Source: Oenanthe sinensis
Taxonomy: Eukaryota; Streptophyta; Magnoliopsida; Apiales; Apiaceae
Length of the DNA stretch: 64,000 nt
Reading direction: 5' to 3'
NCBI GenBank assembly: GCA_028671895.1
Contig: JAPMAC010000207.1
Span: 2,294,001 to 2,358,000, forward strand
The number at the start of each line of letters is the position of its first letter. Position 1 is the first letter of the stretch. Positions 1 to 11,049 of this stretch are shown here, piece after piece. The position numbers and the translations under genes are program-made. The notes beneath the pieces were generated by a model that was not told the origin of the DNA, did no database searches, and saw nothing but the letters and a program-made list of their open reading frames with translations.

Positions 1-659
1 TATTTTATGTGTTATACAAATTTATTTCATATTTTTTTATAATATCGATGCAGAATTATATCATGCTTTTATACAAGTATTGATTTATTTTTAAAATTAT
101 TTAATATTTATCAATGTGTCATACGGTAGATTTAACATTTAATACCTATAACATTTATTTATTAACTATATATTTCAAGTTCTAAACTATTACTTTTGCT
201 ACCAAATCATAATGTCTAAAATTACAACCCAACAAATACATCTAACTGCAACAGTTCAATCAAGCAGTTCAAGTGTGAGTAAATATTAATTACTGAATAA
301 AATTCTCAGAATTCGTATCTGCATTTGATGAAGTTTCGTTATTGTTCTTAATTAATTTTTTCTAAATTATTTTTTGATTAAAAGCTTGTTACTAAATTTA
401 TATTAAAATATTTTTAAATAGTTGGGAAAAAGTAAACTTGTATCATTTTACATCGATATTATAAGAAATATATGCAGTAAACTTATATAACACGCAAAAT
501 AAATGGACAATTTTTTGTTGAGCTTTGGCTATACGTGCGGGGCGCACACTTTTCGAATTGAATTTGAAATCTTTTTTTTTCCCTCAACAATAATAAGTTA
601 AAGAATAATGTAAAATTAAGGATTAAACTATAACTCTATTATGTCGTCTATTTAGTAAC
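1..659. other. AT-rich intergenic DNA, no gene seen
   Basis: I see no coding stretch, RNA gene or clear repeat here. The sequence is AT-rich with short homopolymer runs and stop codons in all frames. A short GC-richer patch near 530-550 has no recognisable meaning. Confidence 0.6.
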
Positions 660-1062
660 AAATTATCATGATGGGTTGATGTGGACTTAAGTAAATTACT
701 CCCGTCATTCCAAAATAAGTGTCGGGTTGACTCTTTACACATCTTTTAAAGTGTAAAAAATAATTATTTTCACGACTTATTTTTTCAATTTTTCTTTTGT
801 AAATAAAAATTTAGATTGAATATTTTTATTAAAAACAGAAAATTGAAAAAATAAGTTATGTAAAATAACCTTTTAACATTTTAAAATACGTGTTAAAAAT
901 CAAAGTGACACCTATTTTAAAATCAAAATGAAGTGACTGAGTCAATCCTGTACTTGTGTTAATTTACTTGAGTCCCCGTCATGATAATTTTAAAAAAAAA
1001 GTTGGTGAGTCACTCCTGTACTCAATTGTTAATTTACTTGAGTCCACGTCATGATAATTTTA
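660..1062. repeat. Inverted/direct repeat cluster, probable decayed MITE
   Basis: The segment at 660-697 reappears inverted at about 1031-1060, and a third copy lies near 962-995 in the same direction as the second. Inside is a stem-like unit at about 698-940 whose left end reads CTCCCGTCATTCCAAAATAA and whose right end is its rough reverse complement. The left end resembles the Stowaway (Tc1/mariner) MITE terminus known in plants. The flanking TA duplication is not clear. Family assignment is inference; the inverted-repeat structure is visible. Confidence 0.45.
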
Positions 1063-1593
1063 AAGTAAAAGTTGTTGGGGCAGAGGTTGTCGAATATTGG
1101 ACAAATATAAACGACTCATGATCACAAATACACAGCAAGTCAAAATAAAACACTGAGACTTCCCCAATTGGGAACTTCATCATATATTTCCACAGGAATC
1201 TTCTTTAATTGGTGTTAGTGCTCCTACCGCCCGTGAAGACATTTGTAAATATAAAGTATCAAAATTTTATAATATTTTACAATTACATCTAGTTGATGCT
1301 TACAACTATTACTACTTTAATATTTTTATTCAGAATAAAACTAATAATTTTTTTTAATTATGCAGTTAAAACATTTCAAAATTATGTGTAAATTAAACAT
1401 TTTAATCCATATCTGGTGAATATATTGTAGCCTCGTGTATTTAAGGTGCAGGCATTTTTATCAATAGTACAGATGAAAATGTGATCAACTTCCATGTGTA
1501 TAAATTAAAAAAATAAATGATGAATGAAACACAATAACCATAACACATATATAGAAATTGGCTTCAGGCACTATCCAGAGAGGCAGAGACATA
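1063..1593. other. AT-rich intergenic DNA, no gene seen
   Basis: No open frame longer than a few dozen codons and no recognised repeat. It leads into the first copy of the duplicated TRIM-bearing segment. Confidence 0.55.
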
Positions 1594-2245
1594 CATGTAT
1601 TTATAAAGTAGCAAAAAAGTTGAGAATGTTATAAAAAAAATTTTACCGAAGGCATCAATCAATTTGTTTAAACATGGTCCCAAGCACAATAATCATTGAT
1701 CTGATAAACAGTGAGTTAAAAATACACAGTGTTTAGATAGTGCTTCACAGGAACATATTGTTGTATATTTGACTTTTTTGATAAATCAAAACAAAAAATA
1801 ATTAGTTTCATGGAGTTGAAAATATATTTATTTATCAGGATCTAAGCGCTTACCACTTACGCAAAAAACAACTATTTATGGAGAAGGCGCAACATATAAT
1901 TTTTATATTGTAACAGTACTAACAAATCCATGTTAAGAGACAATGGTTGCACAACATACTTTTGACATAATATGTGCCCTTAGCATAATTATGCGTTTCG
2001 TGGGATTCGAACCCGTGACCGGCTCAGATACCAAATGTTAGGATCTAAGCGGTTATCATTTACGTCAAAAGCAGTTACTTTTGGAGAAAGCGCAACTTAT
2101 AATATTTATATTATAACGACTAGCGTCACGTTTTGATTTACGAAGATGCTCGCACTCCAACATTATTAATTACAAGAATAATATATTTGATATATTGCGT
2201 AAATAAATTGGGAGTTACTATAATAATTATATGTTTGGAGTAACT
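1594..2245. repeat. Segmental duplication, copy 1 (partner 6010-6510)
   Basis: From TTTATAAAGTAGCAAAAAAG onward this segment matches 6010-6510 with scattered substitutions and small indels, including a whole TRIM retrotransposon and the flanking TGTTTGGAGTAACT motif. Both copies carry the same TRIM with the same target duplication, so the duplication is younger than the TRIM insertion. This copy lacks the 863 bp inverted-repeat element that abuts copy 2. It therefore shows the unoccupied form of that insertion site. Confidence 0.8.
1833..2162 (-). mobile_element. TRIM (miniature LTR retrotransposon), copy 1
   Basis: A non-coding element of 330 bp. Its two short direct terminal repeats lie at 1833-1924 (decayed) and 2036-2162 and begin (T)GTTAGGATCTAAGCG on the plus strand. 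The right repeat ends CACTCCAACA. Just inside it, at 2022-2033, is the reverse complement of TGGTATCTGAGCC, a primer-binding site for initiator methionine tRNA with one change, so the element runs on the minus strand. TTATT flanks it on both sides (1828-1832, 2163-2167), a 5-bp target duplication. It has no gag or pol and would depend on another element for movement. The tRNA-like similarity extends past the usual 12 bases into a T-arm-like stretch. Confidence 0.75.
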
Positions 2246-3255
2246 ATGGGAGTTAGATATCTTTTAGTTACTGTAATTAAAGAATCGAGGGTAGTTGTAT
2301 GTTTAAAGGGGAAGATAAGGTTGAGAAGTGCCGATGTGGAAAGAATATAAATCTATCGAAAAAACACAAAAAAAGGTAAGAAGATTGCTTGTTTACAATC
2401 TCATTGGAACCATTTCTCATAAACTCAGGCCTCCTTTGTTTACCAGGATTTGGAACTTAAATATTTTAAGAAATAGATTACAGTTCTAAAGTTCTAGATT
2501 TACTAAACTTGTGTTTGATTTATCATGGTGTAACTTCAAGTTACATAGTTATTTTTATTTAAATTATTTACGTGCTTTTAAGAAATTTTAGTTTTAATAA
2601 TCATAATATTAATTTTATTTATATAAAGATATTGTTGAAATTAATTATAAAATTTTATAAAAATATTAAATAAAAACTTAAAAATTAAAACATTCAAAGT
2701 TGTAGTTAGAAATATTTATATCTATTACAAATTATTATAAAAATAAATAAAATTAAATTACAAACTACTATAAATATAATTAAAATTTTAATTATAAACT
2801 ATTAGGAAAAAATTTATAAATATAGAAAATTAATAATAAAAATATTTGAAATATCAAATATTGTAGATATTTTTTACAAAGTAAACTATGATTGAATTGA
2901 TATCTTGTTGCAATAGTATTGTAGATTTGAGGATGGAACAAATATAATCGATTGTAACATGAACAAAATTGTGTAATCATTCTATTTTTACTCAATGAGT
3001 TATTACGGGTTAAAAAGAATAATTTATTATACCAGCAAATTTCTTGATTAAATATTACAAAAAAATTATGGTAAGTAATCACATAATATATTTGTGAAGC
3101 AGATCTAGAAAATAAAGCTAAACTATATTCATCTTTACTAACAATTACATATTTCGATTGAAATCTATCAATAAGGTAAAGATATAGTGTCCATATTCTT
3201 CAGTATTTTTGTTATTCGAATGTTGAAATACTAGACACTTAATAGAGTCTATATT

Positions 3256-3257
<2 letters not shown>
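2246..3257. other. AT-rich intergenic DNA, no gene seen
   Basis: Very AT-rich. One minus-strand frame near 2792-3082 stays open for 96 codons, but its composition is that of AT-rich noise and it matches no family I recognise, so it is not called as a gene. Confidence 0.5.

Positions 3258-3319
<62 letters not shown>
3258..3319. repeat. (AT)n microsatellite, about 31 units
   Basis: Uninterrupted alternating A and T for about 62 bases. Such tracts are prone to length change and to assembly error. Confidence 0.95.
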
Positions 3320-3324
<5 letters not shown>

Positions 3325-4987
3325 GATTTTATTCTCACATTTCTCGTATTTTGTACATAATTAGATAGTTATTAATTAGAATTTAATGTTTTATTACAAT
3401 AAATAAAAAAATCTTAAAATTGGAAAAATTGGAGCATAATGAGTCCAATTTGGAGATGAATTAAAAGGAGATTGATTTGATGGGCAGCTCACATATCAAT
3501 CACTGTTTGGGTCATATCTTGAATTCTAGACATCATAATTGGAAGTTTTTACGGCCCATACGAAGATAATAAAAATATCTATAATTAATAGGTGGTCCAA
3601 AACATATATCTCCACCGACCTCCTAAAAATAATTGCTAGTTAAATTTTAATTTTATTAAAAAACAGGTTTAAAGAGTATTGATATAATATAATAAAAATA
3701 AAAACTAAATATTGAAATTAAATAAAAAAATAGAAGTACAATAAAATTTAAATAAAAATAAAATTATTGTAGGGTGAAATCAAATTTGGTATGTACAATT
3801 AAAAAAGATGGTTTACTATAAAAAAGAGATCATTAACTACAACTAAAAGTTAACATTGAAATTAACAATTCAGTGGAAATAGAGTTCATGTTTGTGTGGT
3901 CAATTTTAATTTTATTAAAAAATAAATCTATAAGGTATTGGGATAATATACAAAAAATAATTTAAAATTGATATCAATTAGAATTTAAATATGGTAAAAC
4001 TGTCGGGTTAAAATAATTTAGAAAAATTTAAATAAAAATATAATAGTATTGGAGTAATATAAACATAATAGTAGAATGTGAATAAATAGAGTTGAACAAG
4101 AAATAAGATTGAAGGGGTAAAATCAAAATTGGGATGAAAAAGAGGTTTTGTTTTTTAATAAAGAGTATATTGTACACCCCACAAGATACAAATTATTATA
4201 TGCTTATTTTAATTATATATAAAATACAAAATAGATGTAAAGAAGACAAAAAAATTAAGAACATTTTTTTAGGTACGGGGTGGGGAAATCCATTGCCACT
4301 GGGCAGAAAATATGGTTTAGTACAAAGTTGAACTCATCATATATGATATATATAAAGCATGAAACCAACGGTCTGAAATTAGGCCGGTTCAGTTTTTAGT
4401 TAAAATCGGAACCGAAACCATATATATTCGGTTTTAAAAATTAAAAACCGTAATTGTATTTGAACTGTCGATTTCGGTTTCGTTTTTAAAAAATCCGGTT
4501 CAATTATTTTTGGTTCGGTTCAGTTATAAAACCGGATAAAATAAAATTAAAAAAAAAATATAATTTAAATAAACAAAATATAATTTATTAGAAAATATTT
4601 TTACGTTAAAAAATTACACAAATTAAATTCTTTATCATAGTAGCGACATTACACAATTCAAAACATATATTTGTTTAAATATAATTAATTTTTAACGACG
4701 GAAGGCAGAAAAGTAACATTTATATTACAAAGTAAACCAGCATAATAGCAGAGAATACATTCAACTTGTACAAGGTACATAAGGTGCAACGCTTCAGGTA
4801 GGGTTGACAAAAAAAATCCCATCCTAAATCTCAAATTTTGAATTTATCGAACTCATTTTTTTAGATTTGGATTTGAATTTAATTTTTAGACCAGAAAATT
4901 TTTGAATTTAGATTTTGATTTAAGGTATACCGATCCGAAATCCGATCCGATCCGAACCCGAAACCCGAAACCCCCCCAAATAATATG
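3320..4987. other. Intergenic DNA with degenerate element termini
   Basis: No gene is supported. Two patches stand out from the AT-rich background. At 4365-4540 there is an imperfect palindromic stretch rich in CCGGTTC / CGGTTTT words. At 4800-4975 there is a stretch ending in repeated CCGATCCGAA-type words. Both look like remains of small non-autonomous DNA elements common in plant genomes, but I see no clean ends or target duplications. Confidence 0.4.
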
Positions 4988-5054
4988 TATATATATATAT
5001 ATATATTATATAATATAAATAATATATATTACTATAATATATATAATATATGAA

Positions 5055-5060
<6 letters not shown>

Positions 5061-5096
<36 letters not shown>
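5061..5096. repeat. (AT)n microsatellite
   Basis: A simple dinucleotide tract, with a shorter related tract at about 4988-5007. The stretch 4976-5100 is almost purely A and T. Confidence 0.9.
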
Positions 5097-5100
<4 letters not shown>

Positions 5101-5142
5101 TTATGAGAAATCAATTTGTCAACTAATTAGCAGTATTTATAA

Positions 5143-6005
5143 GGCTTAAATGTAATTTAAACTCTATGTTATTAACAATATACAATTCAAATCCTCTTTT
5201 AATATATTTAGTAAATTTAACCCTACGTTTTTTAACTATTTACAATTAAAACCTTTTTAAAATAATTAGTAAATTTAACCCTATGTTTTTTTAACTATGT
5301 ACAATTGAAACCTTTTTAAAAATAAATAGTAAATTTAACCCCACGTTTTAAAACATTAATAAATTTAACCTTAACTTTTTAATTTCGGAATAAAATAAAT
5401 TTTACGACAAAATTTTGAATAAATATTCGTCAAATGCACTATTGTCAATTTTTTTATATAGATATTATCTAAGTATAATAGATATTTGCAATTATTAAGG
5501 TTTTTTCTTATAAAATGGATATTTAGATGTTCTTTTCTATATTAATATATCTATATGTATAGTATATTATATATGTTCAATAAAATTTTAATATGTGTTT
5601 ATATTATTCCATCTTGTCATCACACTTCTCGCTCAATATATTCACGAATGTTCATCACCGAATTTAATTTATTTTCAAAAATACTCTTCGGTGAATATAT
5701 TCTCGAAAATACTTTTTCGATATAAAATTTATTTTATTCCGAAATTCAAAAGTCAAGGTTAAATTTACTAAATGTTTTAAAACGTAGGGTTAAATTTACT
5801 ATTTATTTTAAAAAAAGTTTCAATTGTACATAGTTAAAAAATATAGGGTTAAATTTACTAATTATTTTAAAATTTTAGTAATTATTTTGAAAAAGGTTTC
5901 AATTGTAAATAGTTAAAAAACGTAGGGTTAAATTTACTAAATATATTAAAAGAGAGTTTGAATTGTATATTGTTAATAATACATGGTTTAAATTGTAAAT
6001 AAGCC
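5143..6005. mobile_element. 863 bp long-TIR foldback element (MULE-type MITE candidate)
   Basis: The left arm (5143 to about 5410) and right arm (about 5735 to 6005) are long imperfect inverted repeats, starting GGCTTA and ending TAAGCC. Each arm holds three or four internal reiterations of a unit containing GTAAATTTAACCCTACGTTT, so each arm is itself a tandem array. Nine-base flanks TATTTATAA (5134-5142) and TGTTTATAA (6006-6014) differ at one base. A 9-bp target duplication with long inverted arms is characteristic of Mutator-like elements. The paralogous segment at 1590 reads TATTTATAA without the element, which supports the boundaries. There is no coding capacity. Confidence 0.75.
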
Positions 6006-6009
6006 TGTT

Positions 6010-6510
6010 TATAAAGTAGCAAAAAAGTTGAGAATGTTATAAAAATTTTTTACCGAATGCATCAATCAATTTGTTTAAACATGGTCCCAAGCACAATAAT
6101 AATTGATCTGATAAACAGGGATTTAAAAATACACAGTATTTAGATAGTGCTTCACAGGAACATATTGTTGTACATTTGACTTTATTTGATAAATCTAAAC
6201 AAAAAAATAATTAGTTTCGTGGAGTTGAATATATATTTATTTGTTAGGATCTAAGCGCTTACCACTTACGTCAAAAGCAGCTACTTGTGCATATTGTACA
6301 CCCACAGCATCTGATTCGAACACATGACCTGTTCTGATACAAATTGTTAGGATTTAAGCGCTTACCACTTACGCCAGCGGAGAAAACGTAACTTATAATC
6401 TTTATATTATAGCAGTTAGCGTCACATTTCAATTTAGGAAGATGCTGACACTCCAACATTATTAATTAGTTGGATCTATAATAATTATATGTTTGGAGTA
6501 ACTGTTTGCC
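6010..6510. repeat. Segmental duplication, copy 2 (partner 1594-2245)
   Basis: The matching partner of 1594-2245. It starts right after the foldback element and ends near TGTTTGGAGTAACT. Copy 2 has lost part of the left TRIM repeat, and about 50 bases present in copy 1 after its TRIM are missing here. Beyond about 6510 the two copies share nothing. Confidence 0.8.
6242..6458 (-). mobile_element. TRIM, copy 2 (internally deleted)
   Basis: The second copy of the TRIM at 1833-2162, shortened to 217 bp. The left terminal repeat starts TGTTAGGATC at 6242 but is truncated. A degraded primer-binding site is present just before the right repeat. TTATT flanks both ends (6237-6241, 6459-6463), the same target duplication as copy 1, as expected if both descend from one insertion event. 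Confidence 0.75.
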
Positions 6511-7029
6511 CATAATGATAATCGGAGTTGAATGTAATAGTACATAATAATTGATCAAGAACCCAAGTCTGTAAAATAAACACTGTTTTGTATTAAAGAT
6601 AATGAATAGAATCCAAAACTCTCTTAAGAATTTTTTTGTTCTCAAGAGCTGGTAGGTTATGAAAAATAAGACTCATAAAAGATACATAATGTTAACCTAT
6701 GTCTATGTATATATATATTTTTTACCTCAATTTTTATCGATTTTTACCGGTTTCGGTTCGGTTTCGATTTTAAATAATTTTTTTTTGTCTGCCCTAGTAA
6801 ATACCAGCGGACAAAGAAACATGACTGATTTAAAACCAATGCCTAACAATTTCTATCCCTTACGTTTCTTGATCTTGTTTCATCGCCTCGTTTGTAATCT
6901 TCTGCCCAACCTTTCTTCTCTACGAAAGATAATTCTCTCTACTCATATCTTATATAGCCGGGTTAGCGCGGTGAGTGCTTCCAATCGCTCCCAATTTATA
7001 CCATCTTATATTAAATTGTTTTGGTGATA
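6511..7029. other. Intergenic DNA, no supported gene
   Basis: A plus-strand frame at 6659-7027 (122 codons) is open but shows no recognisable domain, and its first third is low-complexity. A patch near 6735-6775 repeats the CGGTTTCGGTTCGG words seen at 4365-4540, so part of this is probably element debris. Confidence 0.45.
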
Positions 7030-7277
7030 ATTGAAAATGAATTTTTGAATGAAGTTAACATAGATGATTTTATCAAAAAATATGTAACATAAAATAATCT
7101 CTTTTCAAGTACATTTGTTAGATTTTATTTTTTTGTTTACGGTATCTTTCTATAATTTATTTAATTTTAAAAATATAACTTAATAATTTTAATACATATC
7201 AAAATATATATGAAAGACTAAATTTTAAAATTTTATTGAAGGCCTACAAAATGTTTTGTACGCCGCCCCTGTACATA
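7030..7277 (-). mobile_element. hAT-like MITE, related to 18917 and 20143 copies
   Basis: Read on the minus strand from 7277, the sequence starts CAGGGGCGGCGTACAAA. It then follows the same order of AT-rich words as the minus-strand reading of the MITE at 18917-19221, including AAAATTTTAAAATT and ATTAAAATTATTAA. The CAGGGG terminus is the hAT type. The distal end is not clear, so the left boundary is approximate. Confidence 0.5.
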
Positions 7278-7299
7278 GCCATCATGGAATATATGCCAA

Positions 7300-7490
7300 C
7301 CAATTAGTTGCCTCTTATTTCTTTCACTACTTGTCCTTTTGTCCAAGTTACAACAACTGTGGTTGACAACAAGTCGTCATCGTGGCTCTTAGCAAAGTCG
7401 TCCTTGGCGCCACTGACAAGATTGACAGTTGGACTGTCTGAACTTGGGCTCCATTTCAGTGAAGGTACATGCACCATGTTGGTGTATCAA
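7300..7490 (-). pseudogene. Unassigned coding-like fragment
   Basis: A minus-strand frame of about 60 codons is open here and richer in G and C than its surroundings. It includes a stretch reading NLVSGAKDDF, then an aspartate-rich stretch, then TTVVVTWTKGQVVKEIRG. I do not recognise the protein. The segment lies between the hAT-like MITE and the left edge of the giant MULE. It could be an exon scrap of a host gene or part of an unknown element. Confidence 0.3.
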
Positions 7491-7595
7491 ATATGGGACA
7501 GAGGTTGAATGTATTTCGTTATGACATAGTTAATTTCTCATTTTGACAAATACAGTTAAATGAGTAATGGTTGTATATTAAGATTAGTAATTATT

Positions 7596-7765
7596 GTGTT
7601 CGCATTCTACAACGGCGAACATATTACAAAATTTAACTTGTGTGTTTGTAGGCTCTACTAGCGAACATACTAGAAATTTTAATTAGTGTGTTTGTAGTCT
7701 CTAGTGGCGAACACATCAAAGTAAATACAGGTCTGTCTGCAGTCTCTGACGCCGAACACAGTTGA
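7596..7765. repeat. Left subterminal array of the MULE (GCGAACA motif)
   Basis: Four degenerate units of about 46 bases, each with TGTGTTTGTAG-like sequence followed by (T)GGCGAACA(C/T). The best cores are at 7614-7621, 7661-7667, about 7705 and about 7749. A reversed TGTGTTCGC opens the array at 7596. Subterminal arrays of a short motif are typical transposase-binding platforms in plant DNA elements. Binding by this element's own transposase is inference. Confidence 0.75.
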
Positions 7766-8561
7766 ATTGTGTCAAACCAAAACAACGCCGTTTTCCTTGA
7801 TTGTTTTAAACCTAATTTTACAACAGCCGCACAGAAGCTAGCTCTTTGCAGTCACACAACACACTCACCTCAACTGCAGTTGCCACCGACGAACAGACAA
7901 GTAAGCTCCGAATTCCTTACTTTTTTTTTTGCTATTTCGAATTGATTTTGCTTACATGTGTCCCGTATCTATCCCGATTATATAATATGATTCGTATGTA
8001 CTAATCTAGGTTGTTCATAGGTAAATTTTATTGCTAAATTGGCTTGAATAACATGTAAATTAGTGTAAATTCGAACCTAACCCATGAATTAGTCAATAAT
8101 TAGTAGGTAATTAGTGGGTAATTAATATGTAATTTCATAATATCTTTGGGTAATTAGTATGTTGATTAGTGAATAGTGAGTAGATAATTAGTAATTTTTG
8201 GGTAATTAGTATGCTGATTAGTAATTTTTGGATAATTAGTGGGTAATTGGTATGCTGATATTCACTAAAAATTGACTAGGTATTTTGGAATATAAAAATC
8301 TAAAAATATTTTCGAATATATATTATTAAAAAATATATTTTAGGAATATAAAAATGTAAAATATATTTATCTTCGAATATAAATATAAAAATATATATTC
8401 ATTTTGTAATGTAATTTCGAATATAAATATAAAATATATTTTTTGAATAAAGAGTTTATAAAAATATTAATAAAATTTAAAATCTATGTACATATTTCGA
8501 ATAAAATTTTCAAATAAATAAATCAATAGATAATTATAACATTTACATAAATTAAATTTTA

Positions 8562-8613
<52 letters not shown>

Positions 8614-8985
8614 CATGAACAATAATTTTTTTGAAAATAATCATATAAAATATTTAAAAGTTATAAAATATATTTTCGAATATAAATGTATGAATTAAAA
8701 TTTTATTTTTCGAATATAAATATAAAAATATAAATAAATTTAGATTTATATTTTATAATTTTTAATAAATCATTTGAAGAATATCATATATTTAAAAGAA
8801 TATTTGGATTTTATAATTAGAATTTTGAAGTATATATGTACATTTTTAAAAGATGAAAAAAAATTAAATTTTTGATTAAAACTCTTTAAAATATTTTATA
8901 TATAATATACTAGTTCCAATAAGTTAATAAGCTTTAGTAAAAATTGATTAATTAATATTTGTTTAAATTTTTGTAGATACATCTA
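7766..8985 (+). promoter_or_regulatory. Promoter, 5' leader and leader intron of the PMD gene
   Basis: No coding sequence. A probable 5' leader (about 7840-7901), rich in CA and CT, ends in a good splice donor at AA|GTAAGC (7902). An acceptor TTTTTGTAG lies just before ATACATCT-ATG at 8986, giving a leader intron of about 1.07 kb. Inside are reiterated GGTAATTAGTATG words (8096-8262) and an (AT)n tract at 8564-8611. The splice sites are read by eye and not confirmed by transcripts. Confidence 0.4.
8564..8611. repeat. (AT)n microsatellite
   Basis: A dinucleotide tract of about 48 bases within the putative leader intron of the PMD gene. Confidence 0.9.
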
Positions 8986-10495
8986 TGAATTCAGTTAGTT
9001 ACCATCCTCGTCCTGTTGACGGATCCTTACTGATCCGATAACAGGAGAATCGTTCGGAACATACGTGGAATGGAGATGTATAATTTTTTTTAAATATTTA
9101 TTGTTATATTATATGTATAAATATATTACTGTCATTATGTAATTCGTTTAACTGATATAATCATATAATTGTTTGCAGGAATTGCCTGATTTTCGTACGC
9201 TTGTCAACTACCGCAGATATTGGGATAAAGTTAAGAAATATCCACCACATTCAGATGTCTTGCAGCTATTGTATCATCTAGTTTTCATGGCGTTTACCAG
9301 ATTGGGGCAATTAAACATGATCCAGGATTGATTACTGCATTTGTGGAGAGATGGCGCCCGGAGACTCATACATTTCATTTTCGTTTTGGGGAGACGACTA
9401 TCACTCTAGATGATGTTTATTATATACTGGGGCTGCCTACTAATGGATCTCCTGTTGTGCATTCATTTCATCAACAAAGTTTAGAAGAGAAGCGCTATAT
9501 GGTTGGTGATTTGTTAGGTGTGTACCCTGTTAGCGATGACGTGAATAGGGGTGGATTGAAACTAACATGATTGGTAGATCATTTTTGCTGCATGTGATCG
9601 GCTGGACGAGGATTCAGTTGATTATGACAGGTAGCTGTTATTTCACATCCATGCACATTTGGTTATGATTATTGGTTCTGTGTTTCCCAACACATTTGGC
9701 AACAGGTTGCTGGTGGACTTCTTAGAGTATGTACGAGACTATACCCAGGCTTATAGTTGGGGTAGCGCGGTGCTTGCCTTCTTATATAAGAAGTTGTGCT
9801 CTACTAGTATTGGTAGGAAGAAGGACTTCTGCGGGTGTACTACACTATTGCAGGTAAATATACTTTGTTATACATGCATCATTTCCCTTTAAGATATGTG
9901 AATATGACTTTTAAATTTGAATTAGGTATGGATCTGAGAGTGTTTCCCTTCACTAGCTCCAGTACGTAGGGATGATGCATACATTCAACATCCCTTGGTT
10001 ATGAGGTACGATAGTAAAAAAGTACTTGTGAAATTTGATGAAAGCTTTGTTGTTGACTGTTATTGACCCACAAATTTGTTGCAAGTGGAAGGTTCGGTTG
10101 AGTATGATATCTGTTCCACACTCACAGTCGCGTTTTGTTCGTTACGAGTTGGATGCCATGGGTACTGATGAGTTCTTTTGTTGGAGGCCATACAGAGGTG
10201 TGGATGGTGATATTAGGCCTGATGTTCTTATTCGGACTTTGTGGACATCAAAATGTCCCCTCATATTTGAAGAAGTTGTCGAGTGGTGCTATCCTGATCG
10301 TGTGACCAGGCAGTTTGGTTTTAGGAAGGTATACCACGTGACTCACCTGAGGAGAACCACGAGAGGATGCACGTAGCCTATAATGATCATTTGGATTGGG
10401 TCTATGTCCATAGCACATTCATCCATCTTCGGGAGTCCAGGCTTAGCGAGGCGAGATCTTCAGGATTCATTGGTTTATTCCCCCTATCCATTTAA
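8986..10495 (+). pseudogene. Plant mobile domain (aminotransferase-like, MAIN/MAIL1-type) pseudogene
   Basis: Exon 1 (8986-9077) encodes MNSVSYHPRPVDGSLLIR then a stop. An intron with GT/AG ends (9078-9178) leads to exon 2, beginning ELPDFRTLVNYRRYWDK. The core of the PMD family (PF10536) is plain: FVERWRPETHTFHFRFGE followed by TITLDDVYYILGLP, then NRLLVDFLEYVRDYTQAYSW. A second intron at about 9852-9925 splits LLQ|VW. The C-terminal part carries RFVRYELDAM, KCPLIFEEVVEWCYPDRVTR and HLDWVYVHSTFIHLRESRL. Stops occur near 9041, 9568 and 9936, and frameshifts near 9590 and 10330, so it is not functional. PMD proteins of the host class act in gene silencing; transposon-borne PMD genes are known, and their role in mobility is unproven. 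Confidence 0.85.
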
Positions 10496-11049
10496 TTTAA
10501 CTATAATTTTAAAAGTAAATTTACATGAATTCACATATGAATATTTAAAGGGAAATAAGAAACATAGCTTCGGTTGGCATGTGATTAAACATGAATTACT
10601 TTGCACTGTTAGTCCTTATTGTAGATAATTGACAAGACCTATCGAGTTTTTCAACTTTGCAGAACATTACTTTTACTTTGCAGGTATATGACAAGGCCTA
10701 TTGACTTTTACAACAATGCAGAACATTACTTTAACTTTGCACAATAGAAAGAAAGTTGATTTTCTTCTGTTTTTAGAGATTAATAATTATATCTTGTGGA
10801 CTTCATTTTCTCCATTTCATAACATGTTGCTACAGTAGACAATTTAAATTGGTACTAACAAAGTAAAATATAGAAAAGGCTCGTTTATTTCAACTAATTT
10901 TGAACCCCCTAAAACTGGCCCGGAATACACCAGAAATATGAAGCATGACTTGATTTTCTTGTGTTTTTAGTGATTAATAATTGTAACTTGTGGACTTTAT
11001 TTTCAAACACATTACAGTTACAGTTACATCAGAATAAGAATACAACTTA
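10496..11049. repeat. Spacer with two pairs of short direct repeats
   Basis: A unit of about 57 bases containing ATGACAAG(A/G)CCTAT and GCAGAACATTACTTT occurs at about 10630 and again at 10685. A second unit of about 60 bases, with GATTTTCTT(C/G)TGTTTTTAG and CTTGTGGACTT, occurs at about 10757 and again at 10950. No gene is supported. The spacer separates the 3' ends of the PMD gene and the first MDKGK gene, so it may hold convergent 3' ends. Confidence 0.55.

Noticed and set aside
1995..2033. Possible tRNA gene (T-arm-like GATTCGAACCC ending near ATACCA)
   Set aside because: No acceptor stem, D-arm or anticodon arm around it. It sits at the primer-binding position of a TRIM, which explains the tRNA complementarity.
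2792..3082. 96-codon minus-strand frame
   Set aside because: It is AT-biased, rich in F, I, K, N and Y with no recognisable motif, and typical of chance frames in AT-rich DNA.
6659..7027. 122-codon plus-strand frame
   Set aside because: No family resemblance, and part of it lies in CGGTTC-rich element debris. There is no supporting signal.
7511..7530. 9-bp target duplication of the giant MULE
   Set aside because: Compared flanks near 7520 and 18580 share only TTATGA-like words. That is not enough to fix the ends.
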